This document shows, one piece after another, positions 9,392 to 17,910 of a stretch of 64,000 nucleotides of DNA. The stretch lies in contig JAPFFF010000004.1 of NCBI GenBank assembly GCA_039105265.1, positions 4,588,001 to 4,652,000 of the forward strand, read 5' to 3'. Source of the DNA: Tritrichomonas musculus (Eukaryota; Parabasalia; Tritrichomonadida; Tritrichomonadidae). The first letter of the stretch is position 1; the number at the start of each line of letters is the position of its first letter. Under the pieces are notes generated by a model. The model ran no database searches. It was given only the letters and a program-made list of their open reading frames with translations, and had not been told where the DNA came from. A program made the position numbers and the translations under genes.

Positions 9392-10399
9392 ATGATTTTC
9401 TTGATTTTTCTCTTCTCTTTCATTAAGTGTGAAGGAGGAGACCTTCCTTATGATGACAGCGCTCCAAAAATCGATGAAGATTATACAGAAAGCAACGAAG
9501 AAAATAATAATATAACACCAACTCCTGAACCAACTCCAGAAATTACAATTCCACTCAAAGATTTGTTAGGTACTAGAGAAATAATAGTAGGCGTTATATT
9601 CTTTCTATGCATTATTTTTTATTTCAAAGGAAAAAGTAATATTCAAAAATCAATTAATTCAATCGAAGAAAAATTAGCACCAGCAATGAGAAAATATTTT
9701 TTGATTGTTCCAGATTGTCTTAAAAGCGTATCTATACATGAACATTTATTGTATTTGACTGGACGATCTGGATATATGGGAGGATTTGTTACAGTAAAAC
9801 TCTCAAAAAGAATAGATTTCATTGGATACCTATGGGATAAACTTTTTGGCAACAAAACAACGATTACTTTTGAGTTTCTTTGCTCGCCATTAACGCAAAG
9901 CACTGCAATTTACTCAGTTCGAAAGAAGATTTTACACGATTATAAACCGTACGATTTGAAAGAAACACCAATACCAGAACTTGGACTTACAGTTTTTACA
10001 GATTTTGGTATAGCAGCAAACAAATTAACCGAACTAGTCAAAAATTATGGAAATAAACATTCAAATTTAATATCCGAGATTGATATGAACGATATGAATC
10101 GATTTGAAACAAGAATTGCTGGCCGTTTTGTTGCAAGATTCAATTTTATAGTCACTGATCTTAATAATATTATTGATGAAGAAACAATCGATTTCATGAT
10201 GAAGATGGCAGATTCATTTATTACATTAGAGTTAGATGAAGAAGCTTATCAAAGAAATATAAGAGTAAGAGCATTAAACGCTTCAAAAGGTACTGATATT
10301 GATCCTCAAACGATGGCTGATTCGCTTTATAAAAATAAAGTTAGATATCAAGAGAAGATAAAGAAAGAGCAAGAAGCGAAAGATAAGAAAAAGAAATGA
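9392..10399 (+). CDS. CCDC47-like ER membrane protein (PAT-complex subunit)
   Basis: A 335-residue protein with the CCDC47 (DUF1682) layout: a signal peptide (residues 1 to about 13), an acidic, Pro/Thr-containing lumenal segment to about 55, one membrane span (about 63-79, EIIVGVIFFLCIIFYF), a folded cytosolic domain, and a very basic Lys/Glu-rich tail from about 310. In animals CCDC47 works with Asterix in the PAT complex at the translocon, helping membrane proteins with polar transmembrane segments to fold. This protein is shorter than the roughly 480-residue animal form, mainly in the acidic region and the tail. The ATG at 9,392 begins the signal peptide directly. The call rests on domain order and the Lys/Glu tail. 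Confidence 0.75.
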   Translation: MIFLIFLFSFIKCEGGDLPYDDSAPKIDEDYTESNEENNNITPTPEPTPEITIPLKDLLGTREIIVGVIFFLCIIFYFKGKSNIQKSINSIEEKLAPAMRKYFLIVPDCLKSVSIHEHLLYLTGRSGYMGGFVTVKLSKRIDFIGYLWDKLFGNKTTITFEFLCSPLTQSTAIYSVRKKILHDYKPYDLKETPIPELGLTVFTDFGIAANKLTELVKNYGNKHSNLISEIDMNDMNRFETRIAGRFVARFNFIVTDLNNIIDEETIDFMMKMADSFITLELDEEAYQRNIRVRALNASKGTDIDPQTMADSLYKNKVRYQEKIKKEQEAKDKKKK

Positions 10400-10784
10400 A
10401 TAAAGCTCAAAAGCTAATGCATTAAGCATAGCATAATTTCTTTTTAATTTTTTTTTTTTATTTTTCATATAACATTTCATCTTCGTTTTTGTAATAACTT
10501 ATTAACAAAGTAGTGTCATTTTTTCGGTCAACATATTTCACTTATTATCATAAATTAATCAAAAAATCACTTTGAATTGTTCTCTATAATGATAAGTTAT
10601 AATTTTTCTAAAAAAAAAGAATAATAATAATTTTGATTTTTCATTTGGAATTGATTTAGGATTTTAAGAAACAAGAAGTTAGTATATCTCCATTACCTAA
10701 GTTTTATTTATAAAAATTATAATTTTAATATTTTTTTTTTTAAAAGGAATAACATTTGTTTTAAGATTGTGATAACAAAACTTT
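10400..10784. other. Spacer between convergent genes
   Basis: About 385 bp of AT-rich sequence between the CCDC47-like gene and the end of the convergent glucokinase-like gene. The CCDC47-like stop is followed at once by ATAAA, a likely 3'-end signal. Nothing else is seen. Confidence 0.5.
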
Positions 10785-11957
10785 TTAGGAAGTTGCAAGG
10801 TGGGATTGTCTTTGATGTGCTACAGCAAGTACTCTGGAAAGGAAAAGACCACCAGAAAGTGAAAAAGAGGAATCGACTCTTTGCATATAAACTGCAATCT
10901 TCTTAAACCATTCAGCTCTAGGATGATCTTCAAAGGAATTTTTGAGGTCTTCAGAAATCTTTTGCATAATTGTTGCATTTTTAACTTGCCTTCTGGAAAT
11001 TAGGAAAACTCTTTGACATTGTATACCCAAAGCGAGGGTTTGGGCAGCACGAATAACAAATCTGTAATGTATTTTGAAAGCGTCTAAAGCATCAGAATCT
11101 TCATTGCCAAGTGCAAGTTGTCGAATTTGGTCATAATTTGGCCATGTTTCGAGATCAACTTGTCGTCCCTTGATCTTAAGAAATTGATAAGCAAGTTCAA
11201 GACCTCTGCAAGCACATAAATCTTCCCATTCTGGCTGATGGGAACCTCCATGAAGTTTTTGACTAACAAATTGAATAAAATCAACTTCTCTTTGATATTG
11301 AGGATCCTTTTCACTGCACAATACAGCTTGTCCGTGGCCAGCTTCGGAAGAAACAACACAATTATGATCGCATGAATCTTCACGACATATAAATGATGTT
11401 CCAAAACCTGATCCAATAGAAAGAACAAGAGAAGAGCCGGTTAAAGTAACAGGTTCTTTAGTTGTCTCATTTTCCCAAACAGGAACAAAAATACTTTTTA
11501 GGTTGGAGCTTAAAAATTTGGCTATAATACCATATGATGCAGCTTCAAGATCGTTCATAAACCTTCGGCGATCAAGTGGGAAGATATCAAATGGAAGCTG
11601 GGTAAAGTGAATAACACGTTCTCGAGCTTCACATTGCCAATTTGTAACAACAACATGATCTTGCGAAACAGGTCCAGCAAAACTCATCGTAGCGAAAACA
11701 ACAGTACATTTATATTTTGCAAAAGCACCTCTAAGACTTTCAAAATTGGCAAGAACTTCTGTACCCTTCGACACTGGTATTTGTTGCATGTAAATTGCTC
11801 TCTTTGGAGCATTGACAGGACACATAGCAATTTGCATATTTTGAGAATCTACCCATATTGTAAGACATAAATTACGGCGATTCTCTTCTTCCCAATCTTT
11901 AAGAGCAACTAAATCAGTATCACTAAAAGAAGCTGAATGAGAAAAAGAAAGAGTCAT
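10785..11957 (-). CDS. Glucokinase (Glk family)-like protein with altered phosphate-1 loop
   Basis: This 390-residue protein matches the Glk-type glucokinases that trichomonads use to phosphorylate glucose with ATP. Landmarks are AGPVSQDHVVVTNWQ (residues 95-108), MNDLEAASYGI (134-144) with the family's catalytic Asp at 136, the phosphate-2 segment IGSGFGTS (181-188), and SEAGH (204-208). The first phosphate loop, usually GDxGGTN, reads IWVDSQN (about 34-40) and lacks the Gly pair. It may therefore bind ATP poorly or act as a sensor or regulator, although trichomonad enzymes may diverge here. The N-terminus is about 30 residues longer than in bacterial enzymes. It is divergent from the RWDD1-like gene with a 112-bp shared promoter region. 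Confidence 0.8.
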   Translation of the reverse strand: MTLSFSHSASFSDTDLVALKDWEEENRRNLCLTIWVDSQNMQIAMCPVNAPKRAIYMQQIPVSKGTEVLANFESLRGAFAKYKCTVVFATMSFAGPVSQDHVVVTNWQCEARERVIHFTQLPFDIFPLDRRRFMNDLEAASYGIIAKFLSSNLKSIFVPVWENETTKEPVTLTGSSLVLSIGSGFGTSFICREDSCDHNCVVSSEAGHGQAVLCSEKDPQYQREVDFIQFVSQKLHGGSHQPEWEDLCACRGLELAYQFLKIKGRQVDLETWPNYDQIRQLALGNEDSDALDAFKIHYRFVIRAAQTLALGIQCQRVFLISRRQVKNATIMQKISEDLKNSFEDHPRAEWFKKIAVYMQRVDSSFSLSGGLFLSRVLAVAHQRQSHLATS

Positions 11958-12069
11958 ATTGAATAATTATTTTTTTATATGTTTTAAAAAAGTGGCAACT
12001 TCGTTCACAAAATTTGAAACTATATTTGTCCACGAGTTTGAATATTTGCAAGGCCAAATTTTTAGTGCA

Positions 12070-12540
12070 ATGAATCCTTTTGAAGCAGAGAAAGAAGAAC
12101 TTGCTTTAATTTATGATAAAGATTTTTATATAAAAGGTAAAGACACTGTTCAAGTTGATATTACCTTAGGTTTAAAACATGCATCGATTACATTTACTGT
12201 TCCAGACGATTATCCAAATTCAGTTCCAAAAATTAATGCTGAATTAGGAGGAATTTCAGGTACTCAACTTGAAACGCAACTTACAAAGGCTGCTAATACA
12301 ATGATTGGCCTTACAATGATAGCATATTTAATTGGAGAAGCAACCGATTATCTTAATGGTATTTCAGATAAAGATGAAATTATTCAACAAGAAAACATCA
12401 AAGCCACACCATTTTCTCGCGAAGCTTTCTTGTTGTGGCTTGATAAATTTAAGAAGGAAATGGCACAGAAAGAAGCAGCAATTCCTAAGCGAATGACAGG
12501 ACGCCAATTTTTCGAATCACAACCAAAACATACCGAATAA
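12070..12540 (+). CDS. RWD-domain protein, RWDD1/Gir2 (DFRP2)-like
   Basis: A 156-residue protein starting MNPFEAEKEEL. The first two thirds form an RWD domain with the YPNSVP turn (YPxxxP signature). The C-terminal part has the SREAFLLWLDKFKKEM and MTGRQFFES motifs, which match the end of RWDD1/Gir2, where they contact DRG GTPases. Gir2/RWDD1 proteins bind DRG2-type GTPases and Gcn1 and tune translation under stress. The frame is open upstream to 11,959 but has no ATG there, so the start at 12,070 is chosen; it also fits the usual RWD N-terminus. It shares its upstream region with the divergent glucokinase-like gene. Confidence 0.8.
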   Translation: MNPFEAEKEELALIYDKDFYIKGKDTVQVDITLGLKHASITFTVPDDYPNSVPKINAELGGISGTQLETQLTKAANTMIGLTMIAYLIGEATDYLNGISDKDEIIQQENIKATPFSREAFLLWLDKFKKEMAQKEAAIPKRMTGRQFFESQPKHTE

Positions 12541-12903
12541 ATCAAATTTATGGTATACAAAAGTTGAAAGAGAACTCTATTAATTGATCAACAAATTAAC
12601 AAATAGATCCTTTATTTTATAAATTGTATATTTTATTTACCATACAATACAACATATTTTTATAAACTATCGAATAAGTTTTAAAAGTCAAACAAATTTT
12701 AAAAAGTGATTTATATTATTATTAAATTTATAGCATATACTTTCACAAAAATTTATTTTACCAATCAAGCGTTAATGAATTGCTTGATTGAATATAAAAT
12801 TCAATAATGAAATAGGTGATAAACAATAACAATACAGATCTGTAATAAATCAAATAAATATTTAAACATTTATTTAATTACAAAAAGTCAATGAAAAATA
12901 AAG
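12541..12903. other. Spacer between convergent genes
   Basis: AT-rich 3' flanks of the RWDD1-like and beta-helix/RING genes. One small inverted repeat is seen (CAATCAAGC and GCTTGATTG, near 12,756-12,783). Nothing else is supported. Confidence 0.45.
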
Positions 12904-14742
12904 TTATTCATAGGATACAAACAATTGTGGCCTAGAATTTTTCTCTCTACAAAAGGGACATTCAATAGATGATTGGAACCAATGAATGGCGCATTCATAA
13001 CACATCGTGTGTCCACAAGGAAGGACGACTGTATCAACTTGATTTGTGAAACATATGCTGCATACTCCATCATCGCCTTCATATGAGCAGTTAATCAAGG
13101 AAACAACACCACCAACTGGCATCAAGCAAAGATCACAAACTTCTGGTTTCTTTTCCAGTTGATCATAACATTCTCTACAATAAACTGAGTGACCACATCG
13201 TGTATAAATACAATTTGAGGCATCTGATCCACATAATATGCATTTTGGCTTTACATAATTGACACCTGATGGGGCCTCTTCAGAATCAATATTTGCCTGT
13301 GCTTCATAATAACCAAGACCGACAACAAAAGAACTCTTAAGCAAAAACAAACGTTTAGATTCATTTTTAATTAGTTTTGTTTGGTCGATTTTCTGTTTTG
13401 AGCTTTGTTCACCATTTTCATTATCATTTTGAGGTTCTAAATTAAATTCGTTAATTAGTTGCACAATGTCTGAACCATCTGCAATTGGTCGGGGGCTGAG
13501 AATAATTTTCTCGAAGATTCCAGAACCAGAGTGATGAAGCCAAATTGCACTTTCAGACATTCCCAAAATCGTTGTATCGAGAGCTGTAACAAAGCCACCA
13601 GTAAAACAGTTAATTCCGTATGTGCAAGGTCCAACTAGATTTGTTGATTCAACTTTAATACGCGAATTGTTATAAACAGCGATTGCTGATTGCTTACATT
13701 TCAATATAAAAGAGTTTTTGACAATTACTTCTTTTGAATCTGATACTGAAATTCCAAAAAGTTTGGCGTTTTGAATCGTGGTTTTTTCAATACACGCATT
13801 CGAATTACTCCTAACAATTAATCCGCTCATTTCAGAATCAACCATTTCACATTTTTGAATGCTTCCAAAAGAAGACTCGCATATTGCTATTGATGGAAAT
13901 GAAGTTTTGCTGAAATTACATTTTAATATGAGCACTTTGGATGAATGAGATGCATTAACACCGTTACCATTACAATTTGAAATAATTGTTTTTTTAACAA
14001 CACCTGTAACATGTTCCAAATATATAGCAGTGTGAGAGCAGTCAGTAATTGTACATAGATTCATCAAAAATTGATCACAATTTGATACGTAGAATGCACT
14101 TAATGTACAATTTTTAACAATAGAATGATCAAAATTTAAATAATCTGCATTTTTAACCGTAAGAGCTCGTTTTTGTGATCCAGTAAATTCGCATCGAATT
14201 ATACTTGCACCACAATGATCTGCAACAAAAATAGCATCAGCTTCAAGATCTTGAAAAGTTGAATCACTACATTTTAATATGGAAAAACATGTTAAGGCTA
14301 TACCATATAATGCAATTTTTTTAAACGTGCAATGGTCAAATGAGAGGTTTGAATGTTCATCACCTGACACTCCAAAATGAGCTGTTCCAGAAAAAGTGCA
14401 ACCAGTCGCTTCAACCGTAGAATTAGATTGCACCGAAAGAATATAATCAATTGACTCGTCTGGATTTTGAATTGTCGAATCGAATAATTGAAGTGCGCCA
14501 TTTTCAACTCTAATTGATCCTGACATAACGAGATTACGAAAAACAACTTTACAATTGCTTATAAAAATCCTCTTACATGCAAACTCGTGAGGTGGAAAAG
14601 TTATTGACAAATCAGATGTGATTTTGAGCTCTTCTGCTGATAGGTCGATATCCGGATGATCGGTAAAAGTAATTAGCTGATCTTTGTATTCTGTACATTG
14701 CGAAATAATACTTGGAAGTTGGTCTAATGAGAAAACAGTCAT
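12904..14742 (-). CDS. Parallel beta-helix protein with two C-terminal RING fingers (probable E3 ubiquitin ligase)
   Basis: A 612-residue protein. Residues about 60-420 are a run of short coils of the right-handed beta-helix type, with repeated N/D-x-C/S, 'xxTIxxC' and 'SxxxIxxC' rungs, as in pectate-lyase-like and CASH repeats. A polar linker (about 425-480) follows. Two RING-type zinc fingers close the protein. RING1 (501-539) has C-x2-C, C-x-H-x3-C-x2-C and C-x2-C. RING2 (561-598) is a C3HC4-type finger with CSIC, PCGHTMCYEC and CPFC. RING fingers recruit E2 enzymes, and a beta-helix could bind a protein or glycan target, as in FBXO11. No signal peptide is seen, so it is probably cytosolic. 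Substrate and E2 partner are unknown. Confidence 0.85.
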   Translation of the reverse strand: MTVFSLDQLPSIISQCTEYKDQLITFTDHPDIDLSAEELKITSDLSITFPPHEFACKRIFISNCKVVFRNLVMSGSIRVENGALQLFDSTIQNPDESIDYILSVQSNSTVEATGCTFSGTAHFGVSGDEHSNLSFDHCTFKKIALYGIALTCFSILKCSDSTFQDLEADAIFVADHCGASIIRCEFTGSQKRALTVKNADYLNFDHSIVKNCTLSAFYVSNCDQFLMNLCTITDCSHTAIYLEHVTGVVKKTIISNCNGNGVNASHSSKVLILKCNFSKTSFPSIAICESSFGSIQKCEMVDSEMSGLIVRSNSNACIEKTTIQNAKLFGISVSDSKEVIVKNSFILKCKQSAIAVYNNSRIKVESTNLVGPCTYGINCFTGGFVTALDTTILGMSESAIWLHHSGSGIFEKIILSPRPIADGSDIVQLINEFNLEPQNDNENGEQSSKQKIDQTKLIKNESKRLFLLKSSFVVGLGYYEAQANIDSEEAPSGVNYVKPKCILCGSDASNCIYTRCGHSVYCRECYDQLEKKPEVCDLCLMPVGGVVSLINCSYEGDDGVCSICFTNQVDTVVLPCGHTMCYECAIHWFQSSIECPFCREKNSRPQLFVSYE

Positions 14743-15109
14743 ATGGTAAAAAATATAAAAACTTTCGTTTATATTTAAATGTCCTCAAAAATTTTATAAA
14801 TCTGATTAATTTTTTCTCAAAAAGTTTATCCTATAAAATATTTTGACCTTTGATTATGAACTTTTTGTATTTTTTAAAAATAAGATAACGTACTTTATGA
14901 TTACTCATTGAAAAATATTGAAAATTTCCATTTGAAAATAATGATAACCTAACAAATTGGATATTAAAATTATAATTCGATATAAAGGAACATTAAAGAT
15001 TAATGTTTATTTCCAATTTGAAAAACAAAGATCAAATATTATGAATAATTCAAAATCAAAAAAAATATATATTTTAATTAAACAAATAAAAAAAAAGAGT
15101 ATGCCAAAA
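14743..15109. other. Spacer upstream of beta-helix/RING gene
   Basis: AT-rich sequence between two minus-strand genes, holding the 5' flank of the RING gene and the 3' flank of the IBP39-like gene. No further feature is seen. Confidence 0.45.
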
Positions 15110-16120
15110 TCAATATTGTGGAAAATCTGGTGTTAAACTATTAAATGGATGTCTGTCGAAATAATCTTCCCAATTATTAAAAAATTCCGTTTCGTTTTTG
15201 ATATATGGATTAGTAGCATCAACAAGTGGCATATTCCATACACGAATAGGAGGCCTTCCTTGCTGGCATAATATCAAACAGTTTGGTTGTTCATCACTAA
15301 AAGTTCCATAATACATTGGCGGTTGATCGATTTTACTGAAAAATAGCCACTGTCCTGTAGTGTTGGAGCAACTTAATAAAGATGCTATTTTTAGCATTAT
15401 GGTATCCTTTGGTCCAAACATAGCTAACAATTTTGCAAATTGGAAAAATGTTATTGTTGGTTGCGTTTGGTCAGGAGCCATTATTGCTTGAAGAACTTCA
15501 ATTGCATTTGAAAGAGGCTGTTCGGGCTGCTTAAATTTGAGAGCCGCTTTTCGAATAAGATCACTTGCCATTGCAGGTGAATTGATATCAGTATTACCAA
15601 AATCAATCCACATTTGACGCGCCTCGTTTGTGAACATTTCGTTATCATAAGGATTTGTTTGTCCGAGATTGATTTTGAAAATTGAATATACAGATGGATC
15701 CGTTAACATTGATGGTGCGTTTGGATTTTTCATCATTTTTTGATTCATTGAAGAACTTGGTTGTTCTGCAATGTCTGGCGAGTTGCGCGTAAAACCTTCC
15801 CTCCTCCAAAGTGTCCATCCATCTTTATTATGTTTTTGCTGATTAAATTGAAGTGCATGAAGATTAACGTTAAGAGTATTTAATTTAATTCCTAAAACTT
15901 GGCATATAGTTCGTTTATTAAGCTTAAATTCCTCATCATTAACCCATCCACAACCAACTTTTTCTTCTAAGGATGGATCGCCTGATTTGGAGACGTATGA
16001 AAGTAATAAATGAAGCTTTGAAGCAAATCGAGAGCTAGGATCTCGAGAGCTTTTTCTTTTAATAATAGTTTGAATTTCAATGGGGAGTATTGCCATTGGA
16101 TCTGATATGTCATTATTCAT
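15110..16120 (-). CDS. Initiator-binding protein, IBP39-like
   Basis: A 336-residue protein close in length to Trichomonas vaginalis IBP39 (about 39 kDa). The N-terminal Initiator-binding domain includes SSRFASKLHLLLSYV (29-43), CGWVNDEEFKLNKRTICQV (57-75), the recognition helix LGIKLNTLNVNLHALQF (76-92) and GWTLWRREGFTR (101-112). The C-terminal half fits the IBP39 C-domain, which contacts the RNA polymerase II C-terminal tail. IBP39 binds the Initiator around the transcription start site and is the main core-promoter factor in trichomonads. It acts in the nucleus. Its presence is strong evidence that the host is a parabasalid. The start is the first ATG and fits the family. Confidence 0.9.
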   Translation of the reverse strand: MNNDISDPMAILPIEIQTIIKRKSSRDPSSRFASKLHLLLSYVSKSGDPSLEEKVGCGWVNDEEFKLNKRTICQVLGIKLNTLNVNLHALQFNQQKHNKDGWTLWRREGFTRNSPDIAEQPSSSMNQKMMKNPNAPSMLTDPSVYSIFKINLGQTNPYDNEMFTNEARQMWIDFGNTDINSPAMASDLIRKAALKFKQPEQPLSNAIEVLQAIMAPDQTQPTITFFQFAKLLAMFGPKDTIMLKIASLLSCSNTTGQWLFFSKIDQPPMYYGTFSDEQPNCLILCQQGRPPIRVWNMPLVDATNPYIKNETEFFNNWEDYFDRHPFNSLTPDFPQY

Positions 16121-17009
16121 TTTCGTGGATTTTTATTTTATAGTTGGTTAAAACCGTTTGGCGCGAATCAAATTGAGATACATAGGTATTTTCTGATATG
16201 TAAACATTTCAATTTATTGAATTCCTTCTCAAAATCAAAAACAAAAAAATTTGTACGTTAAAAATCTTTCTTCTTATTTATCAAGAGAATTTATTAAAAT
16301 TCAGCAAGATTTTGGCATTATTAAAAATCAGCAGTAAATAAACTTGATAATCCAAAATGATTTATTCATTGAAAAATTTTGGAAAAATTTTTGCCAATTC
16401 ATTCAATTCCAAAAAGATAAAAAAAATCAGAGCAACTGGTTGGATTCAATTGAAAATTATTTCCAAATCTTTAAGCAGCAACAAACTTACCCCTCAATCT
16501 TCTTGTACTATCTTTTAATTTAATCAAATTTTTAGAAAGGTGGAAAGTATTCCTTTTGCTATTTCAAAAAAGTAAAATTTTAAATATTTTGATATTATAT
16601 TGAAATATGTTTATTAATAATAGTTTAGAAACATTTTGTACTTATTATATTTAATAATAAATCCAAAAATATTGAGAAATTTGCTGATTTATTATGAAAT
16701 ATTGAGAAGTTTACAATTTTTTCATTCAATTTTTGGCTCTTTGTTTTTCCAAAAGATATCATTAAAGTTTAGGTTTTTAAAGTTTATATCATTTATTTCG
16801 ATCGATGTAATATTTGTTTAAAATTTAACTAGATTTCTGGCAGTATATTTTTCAAAATAAGAATATGATTTACCGTTTCTATATTTATATCTTTAAATTT
16901 TATTTAATTTATTATAAATAGTGAAACTAAACATAGTGATGCCTATTATTTTAAAATTATGAATGCCCTCATATCAAATATTGAAAATATTCTTGATTTG
17001 TACAAATTA
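16121..17009. other. AT-rich spacer
   Basis: Upstream region of the IBP39-like gene and further AT-rich sequence. Short frames here (for example 16,636-16,821) have no recognisable content and strong composition bias. No gene is supported. Confidence 0.45.
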
Positions 17010-17483
17010 GGCTTGTTATTCTCCGATTCTCGAGATCGATAATTTATTGACTTTTTGATATCGATACATAAATATGCACAGATTCTCGAGATCGATTTCA
17101 AAGATCGAGAATTTTTTCTCTCAGCTTTTAATATCAGAATTTTCAATTAAACTTTTTGATAAATATATGATCGCTATTTAATCTCAAATATTTCATATAA
17201 AAGAATGTATTTTTTGATTTTAATCTTAAAATAAACATCAATACAATCTATTATTTATTTTTAATTATTTTTAAATCACAAATATCATTTATAAAAAAAG
17301 ATAAATCTGTTTGATATCTCGAGATCTCGGTAATTGATATAAAGTTTACAATTATTTTTATATCACATTTCATGTCTGATATCTTGATAATCGATAATCT
17401 CGATATCAGATTTTTAAACTGATAATCGAGTATCAGATGTAAAAAAGTGACGTTTTTGATATCGATTCTCAAAAGAACAAGCC
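17010..17483. mobile_element. MITE-like element with TA target site and GATATCGAT-rich interior
   Basis: The ends read GGCTTGTT and AACAAGCC, and each is flanked by TA, the target duplication of Tc1/mariner elements. Looser inverted similarity continues inward for about 30 bp through GATTCTCGAGATCGAT and ATCGATATC. The 474-bp interior is packed with self-complementary words (TCTCGAGATCGAT, GATATCGAT, CTCGAGATCTCG). No transposase frame is present, so it would be non-autonomous. The element type is inferred from the ends only. Confidence 0.6.
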
Positions 17484-17910
17484 TAGTACTAATTCACAGA
17501 ATAACAAATTGATAGAAAATATCTAGTCGTTGTTCAATGTTGAATAAAAATGAAATTTTTATAATTAATCAAATTGAATGCAGTAAAATTCAAAACGATT
17601 GATAAAAACAAAATTGGCCTAAACGATTAACAATTCTGGCGGGATATAAATGAACATATCTTTTTTTCTACAGCCAAAAATCAATTAATACTAACAAAAT
17701 ATTTAAGTTATCTCTTATAGAATATATATTTTTAATTTAAAATAAAGATAACTTCAAGCTTTCCACAATTCTAAATTTTTAAAAATTAAAATCGCTATAC
17801 AAAAAGTTCATTTTTTCAATTGATAACTGGTCGTCAAAATCAAAAAAAATCTTTTAAATCATTTTTTATTCTTAATTTTGGTTTTAAAATCAAATAAAAA
17901 TAATATAAAA
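17484..17910. other. AT-rich spacer downstream of importin gene
   Basis: 3' flank of the minus-strand karyopherin gene. Low complexity, no supported feature. Confidence 0.45.

Noticed and set aside
11084-11428. 114-codon minus-strand frame inside the glucokinase-like gene
   Set aside because: Shadow frame of a gene with clear family motifs.
11959-12069. Upstream extension of the RWDD1-like frame
   Set aside because: Open but without an ATG, and it would abut the divergent glucokinase-like start.
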